A stretch of 64,000 bases of DNA, taken from NCBI GenBank assembly GCA_018857735.1, contig JABMCL010000968.1, positions 311,001 to 375,000 on the forward strand, given 5' to 3'. This DNA is from Alviniconcha marisindica. Taxonomy: Eukaryota; Mollusca; Gastropoda; Provannidae. Below are positions 10,401 to 19,768 of this stretch, in pieces (positions within the stretch are counted from its first letter, which is position 1; the number at the start of each line of letters is the position of its first letter). The notes beneath the pieces are model-generated. The model worked only from the letters and a program-made list of their open reading frames with translations, was not told where the DNA came from and did no database searches. The translations under genes were made by a program, and so were the position numbers.

Positions 10401-11856
10401 CGCATGCCACAGCCCAACTACTGCCCCAACATGCTGTGAGTTCTGTCATCGTCTTCAGCTTTTGGACTCACACCCAGTGATGCCGACTATCACAATTGCA
10501 TCAATTAACAATTATAGTAAAACAAAAAATAAATAAAGGAAAATGCGTTTGAGATGTAATAAATACAGTGAAAGAAAAACTGATGAGTTGGTCAGTTTGC
10601 ATTGCAGCTATTTCTTTATGCTGTTAATCTGTTATGTAGCTTTGTTTCTCAGTGGTCAGTTTGTGTTGCAGCAGCTTAATGCTGTGTTATCTCCAAAGAG
10701 GTACTTGCATGGACCAACATTCCTGGGGAAGAAGAAGGGGGGAGGGGGGGGGAGACTATACCTAACACTACACTGTCACCACTAGAATGATTCTCCATCA
10801 AGATGGGCAGCGATGAAAACCAGTTTCATGTTTCGTTAATTTTCGGTGGCAAAGTCACAAAGACTGTGTTGATAAGAGAGCCGAAGCTGAATCAAACTGA
10901 GGACCTTCTGCTTACCAACCTAAAGTCACACTGCTAGGCCAAACTGGCTCACATGTTGCACCAGTAAGTAAGTAAGTAAACATGGTGCTTAACGTCCACA
11001 GAAACTGTTAGGCTTATTAGGGACGGGAAGTTGCACCAGTACCACCATGCTGTTTTACATGAGGTTCAGTTTTCATTAGTCAGTGTGTGTTGCATCTGTA
11101 CCACTGTGCTGTTTTATAGCTCAGTTCTCATTGGTCAGTTTGTGTTTCAGAGTGCCACTGTGCTGTTTCATAGTTCAGTTCTCATTGGTCAGTTTGTGTT
11201 GCAGTAGTACCACTGTGCTGTTTTATAGCTCAGTTCTCATTGGTCAGTTTGTGTTGCAGTAGTACCACTGTGCTGTTTTATAGCTCAGTTCTCATTGGTC
11301 AGTTTGTGTTGTGGTAGTACCACTGTGCAGTTTTATAGCTCAGTTCTCATTGGTCAGTTTGTGTTGCAGTAGTACCACTGTGCTGTTTTAGAGCTCAGTT
11401 CTCATTGGTCAGTTTGTGTTGCAGTAGTACCACCGTGCTGTTTTAGAGCTCAGTTCTCATTGGTCAGTACCACAAGGCTGATTTTGTAGCTCAGTTTGCA
11501 TTGGCCAGATGGTCATGCTGTTTGATAGCTCAGTTCTGATTGGAATTTTTGTTGTTGCAGCTCTACCATCATGCTTCAGTGCTGGTCCAGTTTCTGATTG
11601 GTGATTTTTCTATTGCAGCTATACCATCATGCTTCAGTGCTGGTCCAGTGACCCAGCCAGCCGCCCCACGTTCCATCAAGTGGAGATGGACATTCTGGCC
11701 ATGGTGGAGCAGCTGGAGCACTCCACGGGCAGCCACCGCCGCAACATCCAGTCCACCTACGTCAATGTGGATGAGTGCACCAACTACCACTACCGCGATG
11801 ACTTGGAGCAGATGAGAGCCAACGCCAGCACCACTGAGCCAGTGTCTGAGATTTGA
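1..11856 (+). CDS. MET: MET/RON-family receptor tyrosine kinase, 3' part (9 exons, 447 codons visible)
   Basis: Membrane receptor kinase that phosphorylates tyrosines on itself and on docking proteins. Exons: <3-164, 806-929, 2319-2459, 3896-3979, 4833-5017, 6246-6355, 9010-9172, 10299-10435, 11619-11856; all borders are GT/AG and phases agree. Visible residues: transmembrane helix 25-50 followed by KRQK; glycine loop GKGNFG 141-146; beta-3 lysine 167 (VAIK); alpha-C glutamate 185; [13 protein letters not shown] hinge; HRDLAARN with catalytic Asp262; DFG 280-282; activation-loop tyrosines 292-293 (YEKEYYS); WMALES; CW and RP motifs of subdomain XI; tail YVNV 416-419. MKHGDL, KEYY and YVNV are characteristic of MET/RON rather than AXL or insulin receptors. 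The symbol means family membership: an invertebrate gene may be co-orthologous to MET and MST1R. The 5' end, including the expected Sema/PSI/IPT ectodomain, is off the window. Exons are clean and GC-rich, while introns are heavily repeat-invaded. Confidence 0.92.
536..645 (+). repeat. Dispersed SINE-core fragment, family A
   Basis: Contains gttgctttgtccacagaaac, then a TTATTAGGGACAGGAGCCC block and a CACAGCTCCTGGG end. Related copies lie at 16440-16660 and 55085-55180 (minus) and at 37285-37385 (plus). No other feature is seen in intron 1 (165-805). Confidence 0.75.
806..929 (+). CDS. MET: MET-like juxtamembrane exon
   Basis: Acceptor tgtttgcag, donor gtgggt at 930; 41 codons plus one base (phase 1). 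Encodes a polar juxtamembrane stretch beginning VGFFKPKGP and ending NMEAVEN. It has no motif I recognise; assignment rests on position, phase and splice sites. A long G run starts 15-20 bases after the donor. Confidence 0.75.
1075..1120 (+). mobile_element. Solo terminal repeat of the 47-bp-TIR MITE family
   Basis: Matches the right terminal repeat at 29372-29418 (starts gtgtttggatcttg, ends gtttcaga) with a few substitutions. The interior is missing. Confidence 0.6.
1290..2260 (+). repeat. 62-bp minisatellite, about 15 copies
   Basis: Period 62 (for example gcaacatcacttgcacagta recurs every 62 bases). Copies differ by a few substitutions (ctgtatgcaac/ctgtctgcaac). It ends about 60 bases before exon 2319. 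Each unit has an AG after cacttgcac, but I do not see clear copying of the exon edge here. Confidence 0.93.
2319..2459 (+). CDS. MET: MET-like exon: juxtamembrane end and glycine loop start
   Basis: Acceptor cgctgtgcag, donor gttggt at 2460 (weak), phase 1. Begins with D-Y-F-D-R, continues to [17 protein letters not shown], where the glycine-rich loop starts and is split with the next exon. Downstream is a G run of about 24 bases at 2485-2510. Confidence 0.9.
2485..2900 (+). repeat. G run followed by about five 74-bp tandem units
   Basis: Poly-G at about 2485-2510, then units built on gctgggttaggcgttgtgat at spacing 74 (2571, 2645, 2719), becoming diverged toward 2890. Confidence 0.85.
2975..3600 (+). 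repeat. 16-17-bp minisatellite, about 36 copies
   Basis: Unit close to gatgaaagaccatcct with variants (ttgatgagagaccacc). It creates long spurious open frames on the minus strand rich in [12 protein letters not shown] peptides, which are not genes. Confidence 0.92.
3896..3979 (+). CDS. MET: MET-like exon: glycine loop to beta-3 lysine
   Basis: Acceptor gtgtgcag, donor gtgagt at 3980, 84 bases, phase 1 at both ends. Encodes [18 protein letters not shown] then ILVAIKTLH, supplying the ATP-binding lysine (residue 167). Confidence 0.93.
4055..4832 (+). repeat. 37-bp minisatellite carrying copies of the exon 4833 acceptor
   Basis: Twenty-two copies of ctttcag|acaacaatcccag counting the functional one at 4826-4845; 21 precede it. 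The unit is the last bases of the intron, the first 13 bases of the exon, and a 15-base linker tcactgtacagtctg. Substitution variants (acaacagtccc, gtcaggtc) occur in runs, as expected for local duplication. One unit is 36 bp and the first spacing is shortened. Confidence 0.95.
4833..5017 (+). CDS. MET: MET-like exon: alpha-C helix to hinge and MKHGDL
   Basis: 185 bases, donor gtgaga at 5018, phase 0. The start is fixed by phase: 17 bases must precede the ATT GAG CTG codons, which puts the acceptor at tggtctttcag ending 4832, the last copy of a 37-bp tandem repeat. Encodes [16 protein letters not shown] (alpha-C Glu185), [15 protein letters not shown] and [13 protein letters not shown], a near-exact MET signature. 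Confidence 0.92.
5018..6245 (+). other. Intron with compound microsatellite, otherwise featureless
   Basis: G run at about 5187-5207; (TA)n-(TG)n-(GA)n compound tract at 5477-5556. The piece 5755-5830 (cctcatctcaggtccagaca and ttccaattactaac) resembles the 3' end of SINE copies at 44000 and 48580. AT-rich remainder with no coding signal. Confidence 0.7.
6246..6355 (+). CDS. MET: MET-like exon: catalytic loop
   Basis: Acceptor gatttgcag, donor gtaagt at 6356; 110 bases, ends phase 2 inside the Met codon. Encodes [20 protein letters not shown] followed by [17 protein letters not shown], with catalytic Asp262 and Asn267. Confidence 0.95.
6530..7105 (+). repeat. 47-bp minisatellite, about 12 copies
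   Basis: Unit built on gatgttgccccaagaatcc and caaactcacacaagttcatg. Spacing is 47 in the 3' half and more diverged at the 5' end (6480-6660). Confidence 0.9.
7440..7495 (+). repeat. (CA)n microsatellite
   Basis: Uninterrupted CA repeat of about 22 units inside intron 6356-9009. Confidence 0.95.
7590..7740 (-). mobile_element. LINE reverse-transcriptase ORF C-terminal fragment
   Basis: The minus strand reads [19 protein letters not shown] then SNLKTFFS, the typical C-terminal tail of non-LTR retrotransposon ORF2 (pattern WNxLP...xxFKxxLKTxLF). No other RT domain survives, so it is a short relic in an intron. Two other relics of the same motif lie at 27050 and 62325. Confidence 0.6.
8025..8595 (+). 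repeat. 74-75-bp minisatellite, about 8 copies
   Basis: Units built on gaccacttttccatgaacac and ctgttcctaggttcatgtaa. Period 74-75 at 8027, 8101 and 8176; later units carry deletions. Confidence 0.92.
9010..9172 (+). CDS. MET: MET-like exon: DFG, activation loop, APE-equivalent
   Basis: Acceptor ggctttgacag, donor gtcagt at 9173, ends phase 0. Encodes [30 protein letters not shown] with the paired activation tyrosines 292-293, [19 protein letters not shown] and KTDV. The next exon supplies the tryptophan of DVWS. Confidence 0.95.
9190..9890 (+). repeat. About 31-bp minisatellite starting just after a donor
   Basis: Units of gctgtgtcccactgtcttca plus tgctgtcttag, about 20 copies with many indels. 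The array begins within 20 bases of the donor at 9173. Each unit contains a cttag that could act as an acceptor-like AG. Confidence 0.9.
9945..10310 (+). repeat. 28-bp minisatellite carrying copies of the exon 10299 acceptor
   Basis: About 12 imperfect copies of gtgtttcag|tggtcatatg plus a short ctgtgttgt linker lead into the real acceptor and exon head at 10290-10308. The last two units are shortened to 25 and 23 bp. Confidence 0.93.
10299..10435 (+). CDS. MET: MET-like exon: subdomains IX-X
   Basis: Acceptor gtgtttcag ending 10298 is the last of about 13 near-identical copies of a 28-bp repeat. Encodes [19 protein letters not shown] then [20 protein letters not shown] and NYCPNML. Donor gtgagt at 10436, phase 2. 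Confidence 0.94.
10740..10950 (-). mobile_element. tRNA-derived SINE, family B (diverged copy)
   Basis: On the minus strand it starts with a degenerate tRNA-like head (agccagtttggcctagcag, decayed box B near 10895) followed by the family body ending near the tacactgtcacc block. It aligns by eye with 63055-63285 and 57553-57765. Confidence 0.75.
10960..11035 (+). mobile_element. SINE tail/core fragment (family A/B core)
   Basis: (GTAA)n then acatggtgcttaacgtccac and a TTATTAGGGACGGG block, the same core seen at 57517 and 62950. Confidence 0.7.
11085..11618 (+). repeat. 55-bp minisatellite and duplicated acceptor of the last MET-like exon
   Basis: Units of cagttctcattggtcagttt and gtgttgcag|tagtaccactgtgctg repeat every 55 bases (11231, 11286...). 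The most 3' unit has gttgttgcag|ctctaccatcatgcttcag through 11590, which copies the real exon head at 11619-11648 with one mismatch in 30. Confidence 0.92.
11619..11856 (+). CDS. MET: MET-like last exon: subdomain XI, tail, stop
   Basis: Acceptor ttctattgcag ending 11618. Encodes [19 protein letters not shown], a helix [11 protein letters not shown], then STYVNVDE and a short acidic tail ending PVSEI with TGA at 11854-11856. The YVNV fits the Grb2 SH2 consensus YxNx. A 30-base copy of the exon head with its acceptor lies 58 bases upstream. Confidence 0.94.
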
Positions 11857-11947
11857 GAGGCCCAGGGAAATGCAGCAAGATTCAGGGAACAAGTTCTCCT
11901 CCTTTTTTGGAGAAACTGGATGTGATGCTGAAGCTGTAAATGATGTG

Positions 11948-11948
11948 A

Positions 11949-12002
<54 letters not shown>

Positions 12003-12024
12003 ATGTGTGTGTGTGCATGTGTGG

Positions 12025-12056
<32 letters not shown>

Positions 12057-12095
12057 ATGTGTGTGTGTGTGTGTGCATGTGTGTGTGTGCATGCA
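11948..12095 (+). repeat. (GT)n microsatellite in the 3' UTR region
   Basis: About 145 bases of GT repeats with interspersed GCATGT interruptions, beginning about 90 bases after the MET-like stop codon. Confidence 0.95.
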
Positions 12096-12199
12096 TGCAT
12101 TCTTTCCTCTCTTTTTCTTTAAGCACAAAATATGGCCATCAAACCCTGTCAGATGTGAAAGGTAGTCAAAGGGAACTAGCTCTCTTGGCATGTCCTGAC

Positions 12200-13310
12200 A
12201 CCCAAAGGCACTGCTGTACTGCTGTTGAGCATTCTACTGCTGTACTGCTGTTGAGCATTCTACTGCTGTATTGCTGTTGAGCATTACACTGCTGTACTGC
12301 TGTTGAGCATTCTACTGCTGTATTGCTGTTGAGCATTCTACTGCTATACTGCTGTTGAGCATTCTACTGCTGTATTGCTGTTGAGCATTCTACTGCTATA
12401 CTGCTGTTGAGCGTTCTATGGCTGTACTGCTGCTGAGCAATGTACTGCTGTTGAGCATTCTACTGCTGTATTGCTGTTGAGCATTCTACTGCTATACTGC
12501 TGTTGAGCATTCTACTGCTGTATTGCTGTTGAGCATTCTACTGCTATACTGCTGTTGAGCGTTCTATGGCTGTACTGCTGCTGAGCAATATACTGCTGTT
12601 GAGCATTCTACTGCTGTACTGCTGTTGAGCATTACACTGCTGTACTGCTGTTGAGCATTCTACTGCTGTAATGGTGTTGAGCATCCTTTGGTTGTACTGC
12701 TGTTGAGCATCCTGCTGCTGTACTGCTGTTGAGCATTCTAAGGCTGTACTGCTGATGAGCAGTCTACAGCTATACTGCTGATGAGTATTTTACAGCTGTA
12801 CTGCTGTTGAGCATTCTACTGCTGTATTGCTGTTGAGCATTCTACTGCTATACTGCTGTTGAGCGTTCTATGGCTGTACTGCTGCTGAGCAATATACTGC
12901 TGTACTGCTGTTGAGCATTCTATTGCTGTACTGCTGTTGAGCATTACACTGCTGTACTGCTGTTGAGCATTCTACTGCTGTAATGGTGTTGAGCATCCTT
13001 TGGTTGTACTGCTGTTGAGCATCCTGCTGCTGTACTGCTGTTGAGCATTCTAAGGCTGTACTGCTGATGAGCAGTCTACAGCTATACTGCTGATGAGTAT
13101 TTTACAGCTGTACTGCTGTTGAGCATTCTACAGCTGTACTGCTGTTGAGCATTCTACTGCTGTTGAGCAATCTACTGCTGTACTGCTGTCAAGCATTCTA
13201 CTGCTGTACTGCTGTTGAGCGATCTACTGCTGTTGAGCATTCTACTGCTCTACTGCTGTTGAGCATTCTACTGCTGTACTGCAGTTGAGCAGTCTACTGC
13301 TCCAAGTGTG
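12200..13310 (+). repeat. 26-bp satellite with higher-order duplication
   Basis: Unit ttgagcattctactgctgta with ctgctg, about 42 copies. A distinctive block with taatggtgttgagcatcctt and ctgatgagcagtctacagct occurs at 12668-12800 and again at 12981-13112, offset 313 bases, showing segmental duplication within the array. Confidence 0.93.
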
Positions 13311-13589
13311 TCGTGATGTGCAAAAGAACTGCCGATGCATGCTGTGCTAGAGAGGAAAATGTGCTTCATGTCGTGTGCCTGTTAGCAGCGGAGTGTGAGT
13401 GTTTCACTGCCAGACTGTCCAACGACAACGAAACCAGAAGGTGAACAACCTGTATGGCAGCAAAAACACACAGGGAGAGCTTGTTCCTCTTTCACATGTT
13501 CATGTGACGCAATTGTAGTTTGATTCAGAGGAGTGGCTAGTACTTAGTCTCACACAGTTGGTGTCAAATGATTTAGAAGAAAACCGCAG

Positions 13590-13608
13590 CGTGTGTGTGT
13601 GTGTGTGT

Positions 13609-13667
<59 letters not shown>
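13590..13667 (+). repeat. (GT)n microsatellite
   Basis: Near-perfect GT tract of about 75 bases with one GGTG interruption. Confidence 0.95.
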
Positions 13668-13670
<3 letters not shown>

Positions 13671-14779
13671 GCACACTGCAGTGGTTAGATAGTTTGTACT
13701 TAATTGGATTGTAAAATCCTGTTGATCACACAGCATTACCTCAGGATCAGAGGTCAAAATCCCTGAATATTGATTTTTATTGCGGTTGAGTTGAATATGA
13801 AAACTTGGTGGGTATGAGGCAATACTCACACACTGTGCAACAGCTCAAACACATGCACACATACAGAATAAATGAAAATGGAATATTTGTAGTTATTTCA
13901 CATTTGAAGGAAAACAGCATAGCACAGAGAATCCTCTGGCCAGGTTTAGCACGTGTGAATGACTCTCCTGCTTTGATTTCTCAGTGAAAACGGGCATTGG
14001 TTTCAGAAAAAGAAGAAGTTAGCAGACTGCAACAATAACTCAGTTTGAGCCGAGATATTAGCACTTAGGAAAGCTCTTACGTGCTTCATCCCATACTATT
14101 ATTTCAGATGTTTCCACAGCATTTCCATTTAAACAGTGTGATTAACAGTAATGGCCCAGCCTCATCTTTCTAAGTTAACTCATTTGACTGATGGTTTCTT
14201 CTGAGTCTCCCCCCTACCCAAGCACATCTGTACTACGCATGTACATCTAGCTTGCTAGCTACTTAATTAAAGCTGAATCATATGATTTTTCCGTGGACAA
14301 ATTTTTATTTGTACATCAAACTGTATATATAGAGATCATGTGTATTTGTCTGTCTTTCTGTCTGCGTTTCATCAGAGGGTGCTATTGTCTTCATGCCTCT
14401 GAGAAGACTCAGGTAACTAAAGATCCTGATGAGATGTCTTGTATGCATTTGCTTTTCTTGGAATTCTAGCCTCAAATTCAGCCCACCGAAAAAGCTGGTA
14501 TGATTTCACGATTGTGTTTGTTTTTCTCCACAGTGCAGGCAGCTGCATACCAGTTTCAGGGGAATGATTTTCATTTTGCTGTTGATGTAGAGATGGCAGT
14601 ATATATGCAGAAGTGTTTAGGAAGTGGGCTGTTTATTCTTAAGACCTATGTTTACAAAAAGGCAAAACTAGTTTTAGTGTTTGAGATTTGTGGAGGGAAC
14701 TGGAAGTGAATATGTTCACAAATAGAAAGCAACCAGAGAAATACGGATGGAAACAGAAAGCAAGTAATAATATCCAAAC

Positions 14780-14833
<54 letters not shown>

Positions 14834-16439
14834 ACAAAAATGGAAAGCTGTTGTGGCTTTAAGCAGGGAAGTGTCAGTGAGGTTTGGAAGGAAGAGGAGA
14901 GCTGCCAGAAATGAATACTTGAAGAGGAAGAGACAGACGATAAGATTAATGTCATGTTTGTTGTGCGTGGTAATTATGAAAAGAAGAAGCTGTGGATGAC
15001 TGAGTTTGGGCCACTTCTCATGATTTAATTGTTATAATTTTAATCATCTACTTTTGAGGTTTGGGTCTCTCATACAGGAAAGGCAATTTTAAAATGAGAC
15101 TGTATGGCATCATTTAAGATTGGGTTGTTCTGCCTTCTTTAGAAGCTTCATGCTATATGCACAATAAATCCCATCCTTTAAGAAGGTTATGGAATTGCCT
15201 TAAGTGGGATAAATTTAAGTGTTACTGAATGGACACAAATCTGAGAAGAACAAGGCCCAGAGCGTTCATGTAGAATCAACACACTAGGGAGTTAATTAGT
15301 GCTTGAAAGACATCACACAAGCACAACAAAGACCTGAGTCGCCTATGGTAACTCTCACCTGGCATGCATGTAAATACAAGCTTGTATTGAATTGAATTGA
15401 TACTACTGGATAACAGGAACCAGCTGTATTAAAAAGGCATGGTCTTTTTGATACAGGATTTCATCTGCATGCCAGAGTACATGAAACCATGGAAGGGAGG
15501 AATGAACAATATGCAGGAGGCTTGTAGCCAAAGCTGATTGGACAATACTGTTAAGTGGAGGGGAAAAAGTCATGATTTTAGAGCGGCAAATGAAAGCGGA
15601 TCATTCAGTCGCAGACAGTAATTTAAACAAAATGGTTGGGGTTGCTGAGAGTCAAATCCAGTACCCATATTGTGGTAACTGAGTGCAGGCTTATTAACCA
15701 CTGTGCTACTGTAGATTTTTGGCAGTTTACAAAAAAGTTCATGCAAGTCTGGTTTTATGCAAATAATTTTTTTCTTTCTCAGTTTTGTGTGGTTATTTTA
15801 TATGAATAAATAAAAATGTCCACAAACATATGCAAGCCGTTGCCAAAATGTGCCTTTTGTATCTCTTTTTTAAACTGCAGGAGGTATATTTTAGACTGAA
15901 GAAAGTTTGTTCCTTTTTTTTAATAATAATCTGCCTCACCTCCTGGTTCCAAGATCCTACTTCTTTCTGCTTTTTGGATGTCAGACATTACTGTTTCTGC
16001 AGCATACATTGTTTGTGTCCTGGAATCTGTGGCATTAGTGTGACGGTTTATAGATAGTTTTCTGCTGGGAATGCTCCATGGAGTAAGAACTTGAATGATT
16101 TAAAATCTGCCTGTGTAAATGTCATTGTGATTGTGCATGCAGTTTGTGAACTGTGTAGATTCGTTGAAGTTGTTTCTCTTCTCCTTTCTGATTGCCATGT
16201 GTGTGTTCTGTGATCGAGGATTCTTTTCATGCACTCCACAAACTGACATTCATTTGTGCATTATTACTGTGACCATGATTGTGCAGATGACCCCAATTTA
16301 GTTAGTCTGAACAAAGAAAAAAATCAGATAATATTTTGACCATTGCATCACCCAGTACATTTTTAGCTGATTGTAGCTCTGTGAAAATCAATCAGGGGTA
16401 GGTCTGTGACACACAAGTTGCCAGGGGCACAAGTTAAAT
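13668..16439. other. No gene seen; possible MET-like 3' UTR or intergenic
   Basis: AT-rich sequence without splice-bounded coding segments. Candidate poly(A) signals AATAAA at 13867 and near 15162, neither with a strong GT-rich follow-up. A (GT)n tract lies at 14781-14831. I cannot say where the MET-like transcript ends. Confidence 0.4.
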
Positions 16440-16660
16440 ACAGAGCTCAGAGAGAGTGCCCTTGACCTTCCTGAAGGCTGCCACAGACGTAAATGATATG
16501 CCCCAGGCACAGGACACAACAGAGCCCAGGAGCTGTGTGAAAGTTGAGATGGCTGTCTTGGGCTCCCGTCCCTAATAAGCCTACAGTTTTTTTAAGCCTA
16601 CAGTTTCTGTGGACGTAAAGCAACACTTCAACCAATCAACAGGACACCGCAGCAAAATGT
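16440..16660 (-). mobile_element. Dispersed SINE-core element, family A
   Basis: Minus-strand copy with cacagctcctgggctctgt, gggagcccaagacagcc and ttacgtccacagaaactg. Internal duplication of the aagcctacag piece at about 16575-16605. Confidence 0.75.
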
Positions 16661-16880
16661 CAAGATTTTTATGGAGTGGCTCCATCTGCACGATCAAAGC
16701 CATGCCACGTAACATTGCTTGGCTGCTGTGCGGCCACAGGCAATTGTGCGTGAATAGATAGGAGTGGTTCTAAGTTGTGTGCTGTTGCTTGCCAATCACT
16801 GTGCAGACCAACAGTGGTGGCTCATGCTTATAGCTCTCTGATGCAGAAATGGCGAGACTAGTGGACTTGTATGTTTTGGG

Positions 16881-17370
16881 GAGCGGGGATAGCTCAGTGG
16901 TTAGAGCGCCGGACTCGTGATCGAAAGGTCGCGGGTTCGAATCCCTGCTGGAGCGGCAGGAGAATTTTCTTCTCCAGGGTCAACTTTCTGTGCTGACTTA
17001 TTCGGTATCCATTCCACCCCCGTGTTACCGCAGTAGCACGTAAAAGACCCCGGTCATTCTGCCAAAAGCGCAGGTGGCAGGTTACAGCTAAACACGCATG
17101 CACCTTACGTATGTGGCTTTGCATGAAGTGACATGGTGCATGGTTGCATGGTGTACACAGAATGCGCCGAGATGGCAGCAGTTTCTTGTGGCACCAGCCA
17201 TGCCAATGCTATAAGTACACCACTTCGGTGGATATTCGACAACAACAACAACAAAAAGCGCTATAAAAAGCTATTTACTGTGTAGAATCACATGCAAGCA
17301 CAGTGAGTCTGCTCAAGAGCAGAGAATAGCACTATATAAAAGCGATCAATAATAATAATAATAAACCAAG
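16881..17370 (+). mobile_element. Full-length tRNA-derived SINE, family C
   Basis: tRNA-like head 16881-16955 with box A (tagctcagtggttagagcg) and a perfect box B GGTTCGAATCC at 16934-16944, then a body of about 350 bases and an (ACA)n/(AAT)n tail at 17238-17363. 5'-truncated copies of the same body are at 36595-36945 and 47765-48150. The anticodon stem is mismatched, so it is not a functional tRNA gene. Confidence 0.9.
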
Positions 17371-18395
17371 GAATCATTTAGAATATACAAGGGGTGGCAA
17401 ATACGCAGAAAAAACAAAAAATTACGCACAATAACCCCCTCTCATGCAATTGCTCAAACCCCATGTGCTTACTATCTATATACAAAAAAGTACAGATCTG
17501 CATGACAGAATGCATTTTAATTCAGTACTTTAAGCAGCCTCTCTCTTGCACAGCCTCTGCTTCTCTGATGTTGAGGTGTGAGGTTGGTTGTCAGAACATA
17601 TCAGCTTTTACAGATGCGAGGTCAGGGTGGGTGACATTAAACAAGGCTAGTGCCTGCAGCTGTGGTGTGTATGTGCTGTGTGGACTCTTCTGCTGGTTTT
17701 GCTTTCATCATGCTGGCTGTGATTATTCGCAGCAGCAGTTTTCTTGTGTAGCTGCCCTGTCAGTGACTGCCATAGTCAAAGGGATTGAAATTCATGACGA
17801 AGATTTATTTGTAGCAAACATTTTTCAGTGACTGGTTCAAATTGCATTTGAGCGATTACTTTTGTGGCAGTATGGTGGCATGACTGCGCAAATGGTGAGT
17901 TCAAAGCACTGCCGGTATCACCATTTTGAACAAACATCACACGATAGCACCCCAGGTTAACCCATATATGCCCAGATCTTTTTGTGAACACTAAATACCC
18001 CGAGGCAAAAAGCTGTCCCATTCTTGCAAACAGTGGTCTCCTCCAAAAAAGCAACAGGGGGAAATACCTTTTCTTTGAATAAAGGATGTCCCTCTTCAGA
18101 GGTCAATGTCAGCAGGATGCCAAAATTCCACTCAGCTAAAACAGGCTAACAAAACCAGTTACGTGTCCTGAATATGGGACGGTGGGTATGAATGGGTTAA
18201 GTAAGTCTCAGGCATTTGCTTCTTTCTGAAACTGTTTGAAGTTTATTCATGTTGACTCTGTCAGTGAGGTGTCTGGTGTATGCGTGCAAGGAGTACTGCT
18301 GCTATCCAAGCGCAAATTGGACGTGGCTTTCACAGAAAGGCCATTAGAGTGTCCTGCATTTTCTGAATTTGCATTGATGGGAGATGAGATGAGTA
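17371..18395. other. No recognisable feature
   Basis: Mixed-composition single-copy-looking sequence without splice-bounded coding segments or repeats that I can identify. Confidence 0.4.
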
Positions 18396-18399
18396 CATG

Positions 18400-18890
18400 C
18401 AGTGATTACTTTTTGAGATTGATTTTCAGTAGTTGCTTGTGTTGTCTACATGCAGTGATTTCTTGATTTTCAGTAATTGCTTGTGTTGTCTACATGCAGC
18501 GATTACTTGATTTTCAGTAGTTGCTTGTGTTGTCTACATGCAGTGATTACTTGATTTTCAGTAGTTGCTTGTGTTGTCTACATGCAGTGATTACTTTTTA
18601 AGATTGATTTTCAGTAGTTACTTGTGTTGTCTACATGCAGTGATTACTTGATTTTCAGTAGTTGCTTGTGTTGTCTACATGCAGTGATTACTTTTTAAGA
18701 TTGATTTTCAGTAGTTGCTTGTGTTGTCTACATGCAGTGATTACTTGATTTTCAGTAGTTGCTTGTGTTGTCTACATGCAGTGATTACTTTTTAAGATTG
18801 ATTTTCAGTAGTTGCTTGTGTTGTCTACATGCAGTGATTACTTTTTAACATTGATTTTCAGTAGTTGCTTGCGTTGTCTTTCAGATAGTT
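18400..18890 (+). repeat. 44/51-bp minisatellite, about 10 copies
   Basis: Two interleaved unit types: cagtgattacttgattttca with gtagttgcttgtgttgtctac, and a longer form with ctttttaagattgatttt. The two types alternate irregularly. Confidence 0.92.
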
Positions 18891-19736
18891 TTTACGCACA
18901 GTAGTCTGTTTTATCATTGACTTACTTTTTGGACAGTGTGTGTTTTGTTTTCTTAGTTGGCTTTTTTGTTTTATTGCTGTGTGTAGATGGGAGCTCTGTG
19001 TATATATCTGTATTACTGTTGTCCTTGTATTTTGCTCTCAGTAAAGCAAGACGCAATTTTTACCAACAAATTTTCATTTGCTTGTGCTTTGTGTATTCAC
19101 AGATTTGAAAGAGACTGTTGTCAAACTGGAAAATTCATGAGGAGTATTAAGTATTTCATGAAACTTTGCTATGGTTGCATGAATGAGACATGTTAGGTAA
19201 ATGAGCCTGTGTTGCTTTATGCAATATATTGAACTGCATGCAGCATTGTACTGTGTTTTTTGGGTGTTTGTTTGAATCGGTTTCATTTCATGTATATCTG
19301 AGTAAGGTATGTTTTGGGCAGTTTTGTGTTTATAGTGAGAATGTAGGTGTATAATATTGCTGTATATTTATGTTGCATTGCTGAATGAGAGTGTTGTTAT
19401 ATGTTGTTGTTTTTGCTGTAAACTCTAGGCATGGGAATTGTCAGCTAATTATCAGAATTTCATGATAGATCTGCTTATGCACTGCTAAAATACACCTGCT
19501 TCTGCCAAGATCAAATCAAAAGAATTTTAATTTTTTAATTTTTTAGATCTACAATGAAAATATGCTATTGAAAATGCACCAGGAAACTGTGTCTCAAATT
19601 TCTATAGGAATTTGAGAGACAATTATGTCTTCCCAACCCCAGCCCCACCCCACTCCTCCACCACTCCCTCCCTGCATTTTTCAGTTTTGAGGGACAAGCA
19701 CCCACTTTCTGATTGTTTCCACAGTTGTTTTATACG

Positions 19737-19768
<32 letters not shown>

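Noticed and set aside
11569..12280. His/Thr and Val/Cys-rich open frames
   Set aside because: Translations of the GT/CA microsatellite and antisense of the last MET-like exon.
16881..16955. Possible genuine tRNA gene
   Set aside because: Box A and B are intact but the anticodon stem is mismatched, and the sequence continues into a SINE body repeated elsewhere in the window.
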